Shown here: in pieces, positions 52,724-61,232 of the stretch | How positions within the stretch are numbered: the stretch's first letter is position 1 | How the letters are laid out: every line of letters starts with the position of its first letter | NCBI RefSeq assembly: GCF_030148435.1 | Contig: NZ_JASBTN010000081.1 | Span: forward strand, 1-64,000 | DNA from: Aliiroseovarius sp. | GTDB taxonomy: Bacteria > Pseudomonadota > Alphaproteobacteria > Rhodobacterales > Rhodobacteraceae | DNA: 64,000 bases | Direction of reading: 5' to 3' | Translations under genes and position numbers: made by a program | The notes under the pieces: generated by a model | Databases searched by the model: none | What the model was told of the DNA's origin: nothing | The model's input: only the letters and a program-made list of their open reading frames with translations

Positions 52724-53668
52724 TCAGTCTGCCCGGGACTTCGTCCTGGCGCGGGGATGGGCGGCGTCGTAAATGTCCATCAGGCGGGCGGCATCCACGG
52801 CGGTATAGGCCTGTGTGGTCGACAGGCTGGCATGCCCCAACAGCTCCTGAATCGCGCGCAGGTCGCCACCGGCGTTCAGCAGGTGGGTGGCGAAACTGTG
52901 GCGCATCGCGTGCGGTGTCGCCGAGGCAGGCAGGCCCAGTTGCAACCGGCTTGCTTCGACCGCCTTCTGCACCTGTCGCGCGCCCAGCGCACCGCCGCGC
53001 ACACCCCGAAACAGCGCCACGTCGGCCTCCATCGGGTGGGGGCAGAGCGAGACATAGGCCTCGACCGCTTCACGCGCGACAGGCAGGACCGGAACCATCC
53101 GCACCTTGCCCCCTTTGCCGGTAATGCGCAGGACCTCGGGCAGGGGCATGTCTGCGCCGGTCAGACCCAGCGCTTCCGAGACCCGCAGCCCGCAGCCGTA
53201 CATCAGAGTTACCACCGCCATGTCGCGCGCGCCGACCCAATCCTGGCGCGCCTGCACGCCGGTGGTCTCGATCACGCGCATGGCGGCATCGGCGGCCAAC
53301 GGACGGGGCAGCTTGTTGGTGAATTTCGGGGCGCGGGTGGACAGGACGGCGGTGGCGTCGAAATCATCGTGGTCCGACAGCCAGCGGTAGAAGTTCTTCA
53401 CCGCCGAGAGCTTGCGCGCCAGGGTGCGGGCCGAGCTTCCCGCCGCACGTTCATGGGCCATCCAGGCGCGCATATCCCTCAGAACAACGCCAGCCAGCGC
53501 CCCGCGCCCCTGGGGACCGCCCAGGTGCTCCCCCAGGAAGGTCAGAAAGCCAACCAGATCGGTCTGATAGGCCTTGAGCGTATTCTCGGCGGCGTTGTCC
53601 AGCGCGCGCATATGGTCGATCCACGCGGAAAGGGCCGCGCGGGCCCCGTCCGAGATCGCCAGGCTCAC
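52724..53668 (-). CDS. xerC: Tyrosine recombinase XerC
   Basis: 314 residues. N-terminal SAM-like core-binding domain (AWIDHMRALDNAAENTLKAY) and catalytic domain with the R-K-H-R-H-Y set: GCGLRVSEALGL, RITGKGGKVRMVPV, TPHAMRHSFATHLLNAGGDL and ELLGHASLSTTQAYTAVDAA. Works with XerD at dif to resolve chromosome dimers. Part of the DUF484-xerC pair with a 4-bp overlap, so a housekeeping gene rather than a mobile-element integrase. Confidence 0.94.
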   Translation of the reverse strand: MSLAISDGARAALSAWIDHMRALDNAAENTLKAYQTDLVGFLTFLGEHLGGPQGRGALAGVVLRDMRAWMAHERAAGSSARTLARKLSAVKNFYRWLSDHDDFDATAVLSTRAPKFTNKLPRPLAADAAMRVIETTGVQARQDWVGARDMAVVTLMYGCGLRVSEALGLTGADMPLPEVLRITGKGGKVRMVPVLPVAREAVEAYVSLCPHPMEADVALFRGVRGGALGARQVQKAVEASRLQLGLPASATPHAMRHSFATHLLNAGGDLRAIQELLGHASLSTTQAYTAVDAARLMDIYDAAHPRARTKSRAD

Positions 53669-54369
53669 GACAGCCAGCGGCGCATCGCGCGTTCGAATAC
53701 GCCGCCGAAAAAGGCCAGAAGGTCGGTGCCCTGGCCCGGTTTGAATTGATGCGGATCCTCGGCGCCCATGACCAGCATGCCGGGCAGGCGGCCGTCGCCC
53801 AGATCAAGGCGCAGGCAGGCTTCGGAGCGGACCCAGAACGGGGTTTCGCCATAGATGCGCCGCTCGGGTTCCTGCACCTGGCGCAGAGTGACCGGACGGG
53901 CAAAATCACGGCTCTGGGTAAGGTATTCGTCGATGAAACCGGGTTCGGCGGTCGCCAGCACCGCGCCCAGGTTGCGCACCGCCGGGTTGTTTTCGGTCTG
54001 CACGGTTTCCAGCACCAGCCGCACGCAATCGACGCGCAGGATCTCGGCCACTTCGCCGTCCAGGTCCTTGAGGAAGTCAGCGAAATCCGCCGGGTCCATC
54101 ATGCGCAGGATCGCCTTGTGGATCAGATTCATCCCGGCGAGGTTTTCATAGGCTGCGGCGATGACGCTGCGGTGGGTTTCTTCAAGCCGGTCGAGCCGCG
54201 CCTCGAGCCGCTCCATCGCCAGTCCCCGCATGTCCACGATATTGGTACCCATGGATTTGTCATTGGCGGTGATCAGGGCGTGCATCAGCTCCTGATCGTC
54301 GAGGATCAGTTCCGGCTGGGTCTTGATCTTGTCACGCAGATCGCTGCCGATCGGGGCGGGAATGCTCAT
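53665..54369 (-). CDS. DUF484 family protein (GAF-like)
   Basis: 234 residues. N-terminal LRDKIKTQPELILDDQELMH, coiled-coil ERLEARLDRLEETHRSVIAA, then a GAF-like domain ending RLPGMLVMGAEDPHQFKPGQ and DLLAFFGGVFERAMRRWL, all as in DUF484. Genetically linked to xerC across proteobacteria. In related genomes I expect fsa-priA next door; here the mer island separates them. Confidence 0.9.
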   Translation of the reverse strand: MSIPAPIGSDLRDKIKTQPELILDDQELMHALITANDKSMGTNIVDMRGLAMERLEARLDRLEETHRSVIAAAYENLAGMNLIHKAILRMMDPADFADFLKDLDGEVAEILRVDCVRLVLETVQTENNPAVRNLGAVLATAEPGFIDEYLTQSRDFARPVTLRQVQEPERRIYGETPFWVRSEACLRLDLGDGRLPGMLVMGAEDPHQFKPGQGTDLLAFFGGVFERAMRRWLS

Positions 54370-54655
54370 GTCTGCCTCGGATGTTTTTTGTTTGTTGTCG
54401 GACAGTATAGCGGGGGTCGAGCGGGAATTCAGCAGCTTTTTGGCAACAGACGAGGGGGAAACCGCTCGTCAGGCGCATGCGATGGCGCCGATCCACGCCC
54501 CGCCGGGCTCACGGCCAAAGGAAAGCCCCCACGCCGGATCGTGGCTCACTCCGGAATATGGGACATAGGATGGCCCTGCCGATTTTTTCCGCGGGGCCTC
54601 TTGATTGATTTGGGCAAAAAAGTGGTGGCCGCCCCTGAAAGAGCTTGGCGGTTTC
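54370..54655. other. Left flank of the mer island, no recognised gene
   Basis: The 286 bp between the DUF484 start and the merR stop hold no convincing ORF. The first 100 bp have host-like composition; from about 54540 the sequence shifts (GGGACATAGGATGGCC, CGATTTTTTCCGCGGGG). CGATTTTTTCCG is the only T-run; no inverted repeat or transposase end could be matched to the right flank by eye. Confidence 0.4.
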
Positions 54656-55093
54656 TCATGTCTTTGGATCCACTCCATCCATCTCAAACAGGCTTTCGAT
54701 GATTGGGCAATCAGGCACGTCGCCCTTGGCGCACTCGGAAGCCATATCCTGAAGCGCGCGTTCAAGAACCTGAAGGTGAGTAATCTTGGCGCGCACTGTG
54801 CCCAAATGCTGCATCGTCAGGCGATGGACATCGCCGCAGCACACATCCTTCTGATCGACCATGCTGAGCAATGCCCTGATTTCGTGAATGCTGAATCCCA
54901 GATCACGGCTGTGCCGGATGAAAGATAGTCGCTTGAGATGGTCTTGTGAGTATTGACGATTGCCGCCCGAAGTGCGCCCGGGGTCCGGCATCAAGCCGAT
55001 TTTCTCATAATATCTGATGGTTTCGATAATGACCCCGGTTTCCCGCGACATTGCTCCGATGCCATAGGCTCGCGTGTTCGTGATCCCGGTCAT
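54656..55093 (-). CDS. merR: MerR family mercury-responsive regulator
   Basis: 145 residues from ATG 55093, which follows AAGGAAGATTTGGC. N-terminal winged HTH: YGIGAMSRETGVIIETIRYY, EKIGLMPDPGRTSGGNRQYS; dimerisation helix THLQVLERALQDMASE. Metal-site cysteines: CC at 85-86, C121 and C129 (C-x7-C), followed by PIIESL. Classical Hg(II) MerR has C-x8-C, and Cu(I) sensors of the CueR type have C-x7-C with PIIENL, so the pattern is mixed; the divergent merTPFA genes make Hg(II) the likely inducer. Transcribed away from a shared promoter containing a perfect dyad. Confidence 0.88.
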   Translation of the reverse strand: MTGITNTRAYGIGAMSRETGVIIETIRYYEKIGLMPDPGRTSGGNRQYSQDHLKRLSFIRHSRDLGFSIHEIRALLSMVDQKDVCCGDVHRLTMQHLGTVRAKITHLQVLERALQDMASECAKGDVPDCPIIESLFEMDGVDPKT

Positions 55094-55105
55094 GCCAAAT
55101 CTTCC

Positions 55106-55136
55106 TTGCATCTGTAGCCACTACAGATCCCAGATT
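55106..55136 (+). promoter_or_regulatory. MerR-type promoter with operator dyad
   Basis: ATCTGTAG-CCA-CTACAGAT (55110-55128) is a perfect 8-bp inverted repeat. It fills the spacer between TTGCAT (-35, 55106-55111) and CAGATT (-10, 55131-55136), a 19-bp spacing typical of promoters that MerR-family activators untwist. The half-site resembles CadR/PbrR-class operators (CTATAG-like) more than the GTAC half-sites of classical mer operons. Confidence 0.8.
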
Positions 55137-55168
55137 ATCAATCATCAGACAACGAAACGAGGGTTTTC

Positions 55169-55564
55169 ATGGCCGAGACCGTTGAACATGTTGCGAGCGA
55201 TGACCGCAAAACCGCCGGGTTGATGGCCCTGGGCGGTGTCCTTGGCGCGATCGGAGCATCTACTTGCTGCATCGTGCCGCTGATCCTGTTCAGCCTCGGT
55301 GTGTCTGGTGCCTGGGTTGGCAACCTGACGGCCATGGAACCCTACAAGCCGATCTTCATCATCTTCACGCTCGGATTTCTCGGCTATGGCTACTGGATGG
55401 TCTATCGCAAACCAAAGGCCTGCGCCGAAGGCGAGGCTTGCGCGCGCGCCCTTCCCAACCGGCTGGTGAAGTCCGCTCTTTGGGTTTCGACCGTCCTGAT
55501 CCTCATCGCACTCTTCTGGAACTGGATCGCCCCTGTTGTGGCCCCGATCCTGCTTGGACTTTGA
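55169..55564 (+). CDS. merT: Mercuric ion transporter MerT
   Basis: 131 residues, three membrane helices. First helix LGAIGASTCCIVPLILFSLG with the Hg-binding CC (33-34), second IFIIFTLGFLGYGYWMVYRK, cytoplasmic loop KACAEGEACARAL with the second Cys pair, third helix ALWVSTVLILIALFWNWIAP. Imports Hg(II) received from MerP toward MerA. First gene of the mer operon, 32 bp after the -10 element. Confidence 0.93.
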   Translation: MAETVEHVASDDRKTAGLMALGGVLGAIGASTCCIVPLILFSLGVSGAWVGNLTAMEPYKPIFIIFTLGFLGYGYWMVYRKPKACAEGEACARALPNRLVKSALWVSTVLILIALFWNWIAPVVAPILLGL

Positions 55565-55574
55565 AAGGAATGAC

Positions 55575-55871
55575 ATGCAACTGAAACCCCTTCTTGTTGG
55601 CGTGATGCTGGCCGCTTTTTCGCCACCCGCATTTGCCGCCGAGCAAACGGCCACTTTTTCAGTGCCGGGAATGAACTGCGCCAGTTGCCCCTTCATCGTG
55701 CAATCGGCCATGTCCGCTGTTGAGGGTGTGCAATCGGTTGAGACAAGTCTTGAGGACCGCACCGCTCGTGTTGTTTTTGACGACGCGCTGACTGCGGCCG
55801 ATGCAATTGCCCTTGCTTCAACCAATGCCGGATATGCGGCTGAGTTGATCGAAAACGGCGGCGACTCCTGA
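55575..55871 (+). CDS. merP: Periplasmic mercury-binding protein MerP
   Basis: 98 residues: signal peptide ending SPPAFAA, then a heavy-metal-associated domain with VPGMNCASCPFIVQSAMSAV (C35/C38) and GVQSVETSLEDRTARVVFDD. Binds Hg(II) in the periplasm and passes it to MerT/MerF. ATG 55575 is preceded by GAAAGGAATGAC; the ORF track start at 55536 lies inside merT. Confidence 0.93.
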   Translation: MQLKPLLVGVMLAAFSPPAFAAEQTATFSVPGMNCASCPFIVQSAMSAVEGVQSVETSLEDRTARVVFDDALTAADAIALASTNAGYAAELIENGGDS

Positions 55872-55880
55872 GAGCTGGCC

Positions 55881-56126
55881 TTGTCGCGCAGATCCTCCAG
55901 CAAACTGCTGACCACCGGCATCGTCGGCACGGTGGTTGCCGCTGTTTGCTGTTTCACTCCTGTGTTGGGCGTGTTGCTGGGCGCGGTTGGGCTGTCCGCA
56001 TTGTTGGGATTTCTGGATTTTGTCCTGATCCCGGCGCTTCTTGCCTTCTTCGGCATCACGATCTTCGCCCTGGTTCGCCGACCAAATATCAGTTCCCCAC
56101 CAAAAAGCGGCTCCAAAGAAAGCTGA
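55881..56126 (+). CDS. merF: Mercury transporter MerF-like
   Basis: 81 residues with two membrane helices: GIVGTVVAAVCCFTPVLGVL with the CC pair (23-24), and LDFVLIPALLAFFGITIFAL. Start is TTG at 55881, 9 bp after merP. In MerF of other bacteria a second vicinal Cys pair follows the second helix; here the tail VRRPNISSPPKSGSKES has none. Imports Hg(II). merA starts 4 bp downstream. Confidence 0.85.
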   Translation: MSRRSSSKLLTTGIVGTVVAAVCCFTPVLGVLLGAVGLSALLGFLDFVLIPALLAFFGITIFALVRRPNISSPPKSGSKES

Positions 56127-56130
56127 CCTC

Positions 56131-57558
56131 ATGTCCGATTGCTGTTCCTCAGGCCCGACCGACACATTTGACCTCGCCGTCATCGGCGCAGGGTCTGCCG
56201 GGTTTTCCGCCGCGATCACTGCTGCGGATCAGGGCGCGCGTGTGGCCTTGATCGGGGGTGGGACGATCGGCGGCACCTGTGTCAATGTCGGCTGCGTTCC
56301 CTCAAAGACGATGATCCGGGCTATGGAAGCGGTGCATTCGGCGGCCGCAGCGCGTCGGTTCGACGGCATCGAGGTATCCTCTCGGATCACCGACTGGGGC
56401 GCAGTCGTTCGCCAGAAACAGGCGCTGGTCGAAGAATTGCGGGCGGCCAAATACACGGATGTCCTGCCAAACTACAACGCCATTTCCTACATGGAGGGCG
56501 CTGCCGCGTTTTCCGATGATGGCGGTTTGTCTGTAGCTGGCAAGGCGGTGCAGGCGCGCAAGACCATCATCGCAACCGGCTCGCGCCCGCATGTTCCGGG
56601 TATTCCGGGTCTGGACGGCGTACCCTTCCACGACAGCACGTCGATCCTTGAGCTTGAGGCGCTCCCCGCTTCGCTCATCGTCATGGGTGGCGGCTATATC
56701 GGCGCGGAGCTGGCCCAGGTGTTTGCCCGTGCTGGTGTGAAGGTGATGATCGTCTCCCGGCGCGGCCTTCTGCCAGAGGCTGAGCCCGAGATTGCCACCG
56801 CTCTGACCTCGTATTTCGAAGCAGAGGGCATCGTTGTTCGCTCGCAGCTGCAATACGAACGCGCTGATCAAGACGGCGACGGCGTGGCCCTTAGGATTTC
56901 CGCCCCCGCAGGCAAGGAAATCCTTCGCGCCGAGGCATTGCTCTTGGCGACTGGCCGAGTGCCCAATACGCAGGGTCTGAACCTTGATAGGGCCGGTGTG
57001 CGGACCAACGCAAATGGCGGCATCCATGTCGATGCAGCACTCATGACCAGCCGCGAAGGCGTCTATGCGGTGGGAGATGTCACCGGACGCGACCAGTTCG
57101 TCTATATGGCCGCCTACGGCGCCAAGCTGGCGGCGCAAAACGCCCTGAATGGCAACACGCTGTCCTACGACAATTCCGCCATGCCTGCGGTGGTGTTCAG
57201 CGATCCGCAGGTGGCCAGTGTGGGCATGACGGAAGCGCAGGCCATTGCTGCGGGACACAGGGTGAAAACCTCTGTACTGCCGCTTGAGCATGTGCCGCGC
57301 GCCCTCGCTGCAAGAGACACGCGCGGCCTGATCAAGCTTGTCGCGGATGGCGCAACCAGGCGGCTTCTGGGCGCGCACATTCTTGCACCGGAAGGCGCCG
57401 ACAGCATCCAGACCGCCGCGATGGCCATTCGCGCGAGGATGACATACGAGGAGTTGGGCGCGATGATCTTTCCCTACCTGACGACTGTCGAGGGCCTGAA
57501 GCTGGCAGCACAGACCTTTGAGCAGGATGTAACGAAACTGTCTTGCTGCGCTGGGTGA
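56131..57558 (+). CDS. merA: Mercuric reductase MerA (short form)
   Basis: 475 residues. FAD loop LAVIGAGSAGFSAAITAADQ; redox-active GGTCVNVGCVPSK (C50/C55); NAD loop LIVMGGGYIGAELAQVFARA; FAD-binding GVYAVGDVTGRDQFVYMAA; C-terminal dimer interface with SCCAG, the vicinal cysteine pair that distinguishes MerA from other pyridine nucleotide-disulfide reductases. Reduces Hg(II) to Hg(0). It lacks the N-terminal MerP-like NmerA domain, but has an extra CC at residues 4-5. Confidence 0.95.
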   Translation: MSDCCSSGPTDTFDLAVIGAGSAGFSAAITAADQGARVALIGGGTIGGTCVNVGCVPSKTMIRAMEAVHSAAAARRFDGIEVSSRITDWGAVVRQKQALVEELRAAKYTDVLPNYNAISYMEGAAAFSDDGGLSVAGKAVQARKTIIATGSRPHVPGIPGLDGVPFHDSTSILELEALPASLIVMGGGYIGAELAQVFARAGVKVMIVSRRGLLPEAEPEIATALTSYFEAEGIVVRSQLQYERADQDGDGVALRISAPAGKEILRAEALLLATGRVPNTQGLNLDRAGVRTNANGGIHVDAALMTSREGVYAVGDVTGRDQFVYMAAYGAKLAAQNALNGNTLSYDNSAMPAVVFSDPQVASVGMTEAQAIAAGHRVKTSVLPLEHVPRALAARDTRGLIKLVADGATRRLLGAHILAPEGADSIQTAAMAIRARMTYEELGAMIFPYLTTVEGLKLAAQTFEQDVTKLSCCAG

Positions 57559-57931
57559 ATATTTTGCAAAATCAAAGCCTTTGGTGGGATTCCTGGTTCA
57601 GATATCGCGTCTCGAACTTCCCCCACACCTGCACGAAATCGTCGGTGCCGGTAAGCTGCCATCTTCCTCTGCTGTGCTCCCGGTCCCTTGAAAGTCGGCA
57701 ATGAGAAATCCGCGCCACACTGAAGTTCCCACGATCCGGATCACCACAGGCGTTCAGGTCATTTTGGATGAAATGGGAGGATACACTCCCTCCAACGACA
57801 GTTTCGGAATACTCTTGACCATCAGACCTTCCCGTTCTGTGAGCCATCAAGATGGCCTCAGTGAGCCGACTGTTGTACTGGCCAAAGCTGGGAAATCCGA
57901 AGCTCTGGCATGCATTTTTTCCGAAAGTGTT
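57559..57931. other. Right part of the mer island, unassigned
   Basis: 373 bp between merA and the terminator hairpins. A plus-strand ORF (57701-58054) and a minus-strand ORF (57572-57850) cross it; neither has a ribosome site or recognised motif. The minus frame contains RGRWQLTGTDDFVQVWGKFE, which vaguely recalls the end of an SnoaL/DUF4440-type domain, so a truncated gene remnant is possible. Lower GC than the neighbours. Confidence 0.35.
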
Positions 57932-57955
57932 TCCGAGGGATTTTTCTCCCTCGGA
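57932..57955 (+). terminator. Hairpin downstream of the mer operon
   Basis: TCCGAGGGA and TCCCTCGGA form a 9-bp perfect stem with a TTTTTC loop. There is little U-tract after it, so termination efficiency is uncertain. Confidence 0.5.
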
Positions 57956-57984
57956 TTCCGCCCGTTCTCTAACTTTTTTCTTCC

Positions 57985-58025
57985 CGAAAAATCAAACGCC
58001 TACCGAGAAAAAATCTCGATAGGCG
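57985..58025 (-). terminator. Rho-independent terminator of fsa
   Basis: On the minus strand CGCCTA-CGAGA pairs with TCTCG-TAGGCG across one mismatch and an A/T loop, followed by TTTGATTTTT. About 80 bp after the fsa stop. Confidence 0.85.
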
Positions 58026-58103
58026 CGTTCTTTATGTCCCGCTTTCCGGAATGAGCCAGCCGGATCGACGCGGGGGCTTCAGTTCTCGGGAAAGGCGTGG
58101 TCC

Positions 58104-58757
58104 TTACAGGATCTTGATATCCGCAGCGGCGATGTCCGCCAGGAAGGCATCCAGGCCCTTGTCGGTCAGCACATGCTTGGCCATGGCCTGGATCACCGAC
58201 GGCGGCGCGGTGGCCACGTCGGCGCCGATCAGGGCCACGTCCTTCATGTGGTTCACGGTGCGGATCGAGGCGGCAAGAATTTCGGTCTCGTAGCCGTAGT
58301 TGTCATAGATGGTGCGAATGTCGGCGATCAGCTCGGCGCCATCGAGGTTGATGTCGTCCAGGCGGCCGATGAAGGGCGAGATGAAGGTCGCGCCGGCCTT
58401 GGCCGCCAGCAGCGCCTGGTTGGCCGAGAAGCAGAGCGTTACATTGACCATGGTGCCGTCATCCGACAGCGCCTTGCAGGCCTTCAGGCCGTCCCAGGTC
58501 AGCGGCACTTTCACGGCGATCTTGTCGTCGATCCTGGCCAGCTTGCGACCCTCGGCGATCATGGTTTCGGCGTCGGTGGCGGTCACTTCGGCGCTCACCG
58601 GCCCATCGACCAGATCGCAGATTTCCTTGGTGACTTCCAGGATGTCACGCCCGGATTTCTTGATCAGCGAGGGGTTGGTGGTGACGCCATCGACCATGCC
58701 AAGGGCGTTCAGCTCGGCAATGGCTTCGATATCGGCAGTATCGGCGAAGAATTTCAT
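58104..58757 (-). CDS. fsa: Fructose-6-phosphate aldolase / transaldolase-like
   Basis: 217 residues, the short (subfamily 3B) transaldolase/FSA type: [57 protein letters not shown] with the Schiff-base lysine (83), [30 protein letters not shown] and [20 protein letters not shown]. Either transaldolase (pentose phosphate pathway) or F6P aldolase activity; the sequence alone does not decide. Divergent from priA across 84 bp. Confidence 0.93.
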   Translation of the reverse strand: MKFFADTADIEAIAELNALGMVDGVTTNPSLIKKSGRDILEVTKEICDLVDGPVSAEVTATDAETMIAEGRKLARIDDKIAVKVPLTWDGLKACKALSDDGTMVNVTLCFSANQALLAAKAGATFISPFIGRLDDINLDGAELIADIRTIYDNYGYETEILAASIRTVNHMKDVALIGADVATAPPSVIQAMAKHVLTDKGLDAFLADIAAADIKIL

Positions 58758-58841
58758 GGCAGCGGTCCTGTGTCAGACGGGTTCATGTTGGCGGTCTCAT
58801 AGCCTAAACAGGTTCCAGCAGAAACCCCAAAGGAGTCGCCC

Positions 58842-61034
58842 GTGAGCGTCAGGTTCTACAATGCAGGGGAGCGGGTGGGGGTGCTGACCACCCAGCCGCT
58901 GGACCGCATCCTGACCTATCGCGCGCCGGAAGGCGGCTGTTGGCAGGGCGCCTATGTCGAGGTGCCGCTGGGGCCGCGCAAGGTGATGGGCGTGGTCTGG
59001 GGACCGGGCGAAGGGGGCTTTGACGCCTCGAAACTGCGCAGCGTGATCCGGGTGCTGGACCTGGCGCCGATGCGGCCCGAGATGGCCGAGTTCCTGACCC
59101 GCGTGGGCGACTATACCCTGACCCCGATGGAGCAGATGCTGCGTCTGGCCACACGCGCACCGGGTCTGACCGACCCCCCCGGCATGCGCAAGATCTACCG
59201 CCCGGGCGGGCCGCGCCCGAACAAGATGACCGATGCGCGGGTGCGCGTGATGGATGCGCTGGACAGCTACGGCGGGCTTGGCTTCACGTTGAAGGAGCTT
59301 TCCGACCTCGCCGGGGCGTCCCCCTCTGTCGTGAAGGGGCTGGTGAAGCTGGGGGCGATCCGGGAGGAAGATACGCCACGCGACGTGGGCTATCCCCATC
59401 TGGACGCCGCGCTGCCCGGAAACGAGTTGACCGAAGACCAGCAGGCTGCGGCGCAGGTGCTGCGCGACGGTGTGCGGTCGCGCAAATACGGCACCACGCT
59501 GCTGCGCGGCGTGACCGGGTCGGGCAAAACCGAGGTCTATATGGAGGCTGTCGCCGAATGCCTGAAACAGGGGCGCCAGGCGCTGGTGCTGCTGCCGGAG
59601 ATCGCCCTGACCTCGGAGTTCCTGAAACGGGTCGAGGCGCGGTTCGGCGCCCGTCCCGCCGAATGGCACTCCGGCGTGACCATGACCGAACGGCGCCGCT
59701 GCTGGCGCATGGTGGGAGAGGGCGAGGCCTCGTTGGTGGTTGGCGCCCGGTCCGCGCTCTATCTGCCCTTCCGCGAGCTGGGTCTGGTGGTCGTGGATGA
59801 GGAACACGACAGTTCCTACAAGCAGGAGGACGGGGTTTTGTACTCCGCCCGCGACATGGCGGTGATGCGCGCAAGCCTGTGTGACGCGCAGGTGGTGCTG
59901 GCCTCGGCCACGCCGTCGCTGGAGACCTGGGCCAATGCGGAGGCCGGGAAATACAAGAGGCTGGAGTTGAAAAGCCGGTTCGGCCCGGCGGTTCTGCCGG
60001 AAATGCGCACGATCGACATGCGCGCGCAGGAGCTGCCGTCGAACCGCTGGATCTCGCACACGCTTCGCCGCGCGGTGAATGAGCGGATCGAGAGGGGCGA
60101 GCAGAGCCTCCTGTTCCTCAATCGTCGCGGCTACGCCCCGGTGACTGTCTGCCGCGCCTGCGGGCACCAGATCGGTTGTGACCACTGCGACGCGCGCATG
60201 GTGGAACACCGGTTCCTGAAACGGCTGGTCTGTCACCAGTGCGGCGAAACGAAACCCATTCCGGACGCCTGCCCGAGCTGCGAGGCCGAGGGCAGGCTTG
60301 CTCCGGTCGGGCCCGGCGTGGAGCGTCTGGACGAAGAGGTGCGCGAGACCTTTCCCGATGCGCGGGTGGCGGTGCTGTCCTCGGACCTGTTCGGATCGGC
60401 GCGGGCGCTGAAGGAGCAGGTCGAGCTGATCGCCGCCGGCGGCGCGGATATCATCATCGGCACGCAGATGGTGGCCAAGGGGCACAACTTTCCTCTGCTG
60501 ACGCTGGTGGGCGTGATCGACGCGGATCTTGGCCTGCAGGGGTCCGACCTGCGTGCCGCCGAACGGACCTTTCAGCTGATCCGGCAGGTGGCCGGTCGGG
60601 CCGGTCGGGCCGAGGTGCCCGGGGTGGCGCTTTTGCAGACCTGCCAGCCGGAACATCCGGTCATCCGCGCGATCGTGGCGGGCGACGAGGAAGCCTTCTG
60701 GCGCGCCGAGGCGATGGAAAGACGCGGCGCGGGTGTGCCGCCCTACGGTCGGCTTGCGGGGATTGTTCTGAGTTCGCCGGATGTGCAGGAGGTGTTCGAC
60801 CTTGGCAACGCCATGGTCCGCAACGATGGTCCCTTGCGCCAGATCGGCGCGCAGCTCTTCGGCCCGGCGCCTGCGCCGATTGCCCGCATCCGGGGGCGGC
60901 ATCGCGTGAGGCTACTGGTCAAGGCCGACAAGGGCGCGCCGTTGCAGCCAGCCCTGGCGCGCTGGCTCAGGCAGTTTCCGGTGAAAGGCGAGCTGCGGAT
61001 CTCGGTCGATATCGACCCTCAGAGTTTCTATTGA
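58842..61034 (+). CDS. priA: Primosomal protein N' (replication restart helicase PriA)
   Basis: 730 residues from GTG 58842, after CCAAAGGAGTCGCCC. N-terminal 3'-end-binding domain (VGVLTTQPLDRILTYRAPEG), winged helix, helicase core with Walker A LLRGVTGSGKTEVYMEAVAE, DEEH box in VVVDEEHDSSYKQEDG, zinc fingers (CRACGHQIGCDHC, CHQCGETKPIPDACPSC), motif V/VI in IIGTQMVAKGHNFPLLTLVG and RQVAGRAGRAEVPG. Reloads the replisome at stalled forks. Confidence 0.96.
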   Translation: MSVRFYNAGERVGVLTTQPLDRILTYRAPEGGCWQGAYVEVPLGPRKVMGVVWGPGEGGFDASKLRSVIRVLDLAPMRPEMAEFLTRVGDYTLTPMEQMLRLATRAPGLTDPPGMRKIYRPGGPRPNKMTDARVRVMDALDSYGGLGFTLKELSDLAGASPSVVKGLVKLGAIREEDTPRDVGYPHLDAALPGNELTEDQQAAAQVLRDGVRSRKYGTTLLRGVTGSGKTEVYMEAVAECLKQGRQALVLLPEIALTSEFLKRVEARFGARPAEWHSGVTMTERRRCWRMVGEGEASLVVGARSALYLPFRELGLVVVDEEHDSSYKQEDGVLYSARDMAVMRASLCDAQVVLASATPSLETWANAEAGKYKRLELKSRFGPAVLPEMRTIDMRAQELPSNRWISHTLRRAVNERIERGEQSLLFLNRRGYAPVTVCRACGHQIGCDHCDARMVEHRFLKRLVCHQCGETKPIPDACPSCEAEGRLAPVGPGVERLDEEVRETFPDARVAVLSSDLFGSARALKEQVELIAAGGADIIIGTQMVAKGHNFPLLTLVGVIDADLGLQGSDLRAAERTFQLIRQVAGRAGRAEVPGVALLQTCQPEHPVIRAIVAGDEEAFWRAEAMERRGAGVPPYGRLAGIVLSSPDVQEVFDLGNAMVRNDGPLRQIGAQLFGPAPAPIARIRGRHRVRLLVKADKGAPLQPALARWLRQFPVKGELRISVDIDPQSFY

Positions 61035-61232
61035 ACATTCCCGTAGTGAGTACCTGCGGCAGACTTGATGTCTCGCCGGGCGGTGGCCCGGGTCGGGATT
61101 GGTGCATGCGGCGGGTGATACGCGCGAGGGGGTACGGGTTGGACGGGTTGGGCTGATTTTCTGAAACGTGGCCGAACGGCAATCGTACCGCTCAATACAC
61201 CCTGCTCAATTTGGGGCTGATCCACCCCCGCC

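Noticed and set aside
52724-53668. Tyrosine recombinase as a phage or island integrase
   Set aside because: It has XerC length and motifs and is coupled to DUF484, the standard housekeeping pair.
57701-58054. 117-residue ORF right of merA as a gene
   Set aside because: No ribosome site, no motif, and it runs through two hairpins including the fsa terminator.
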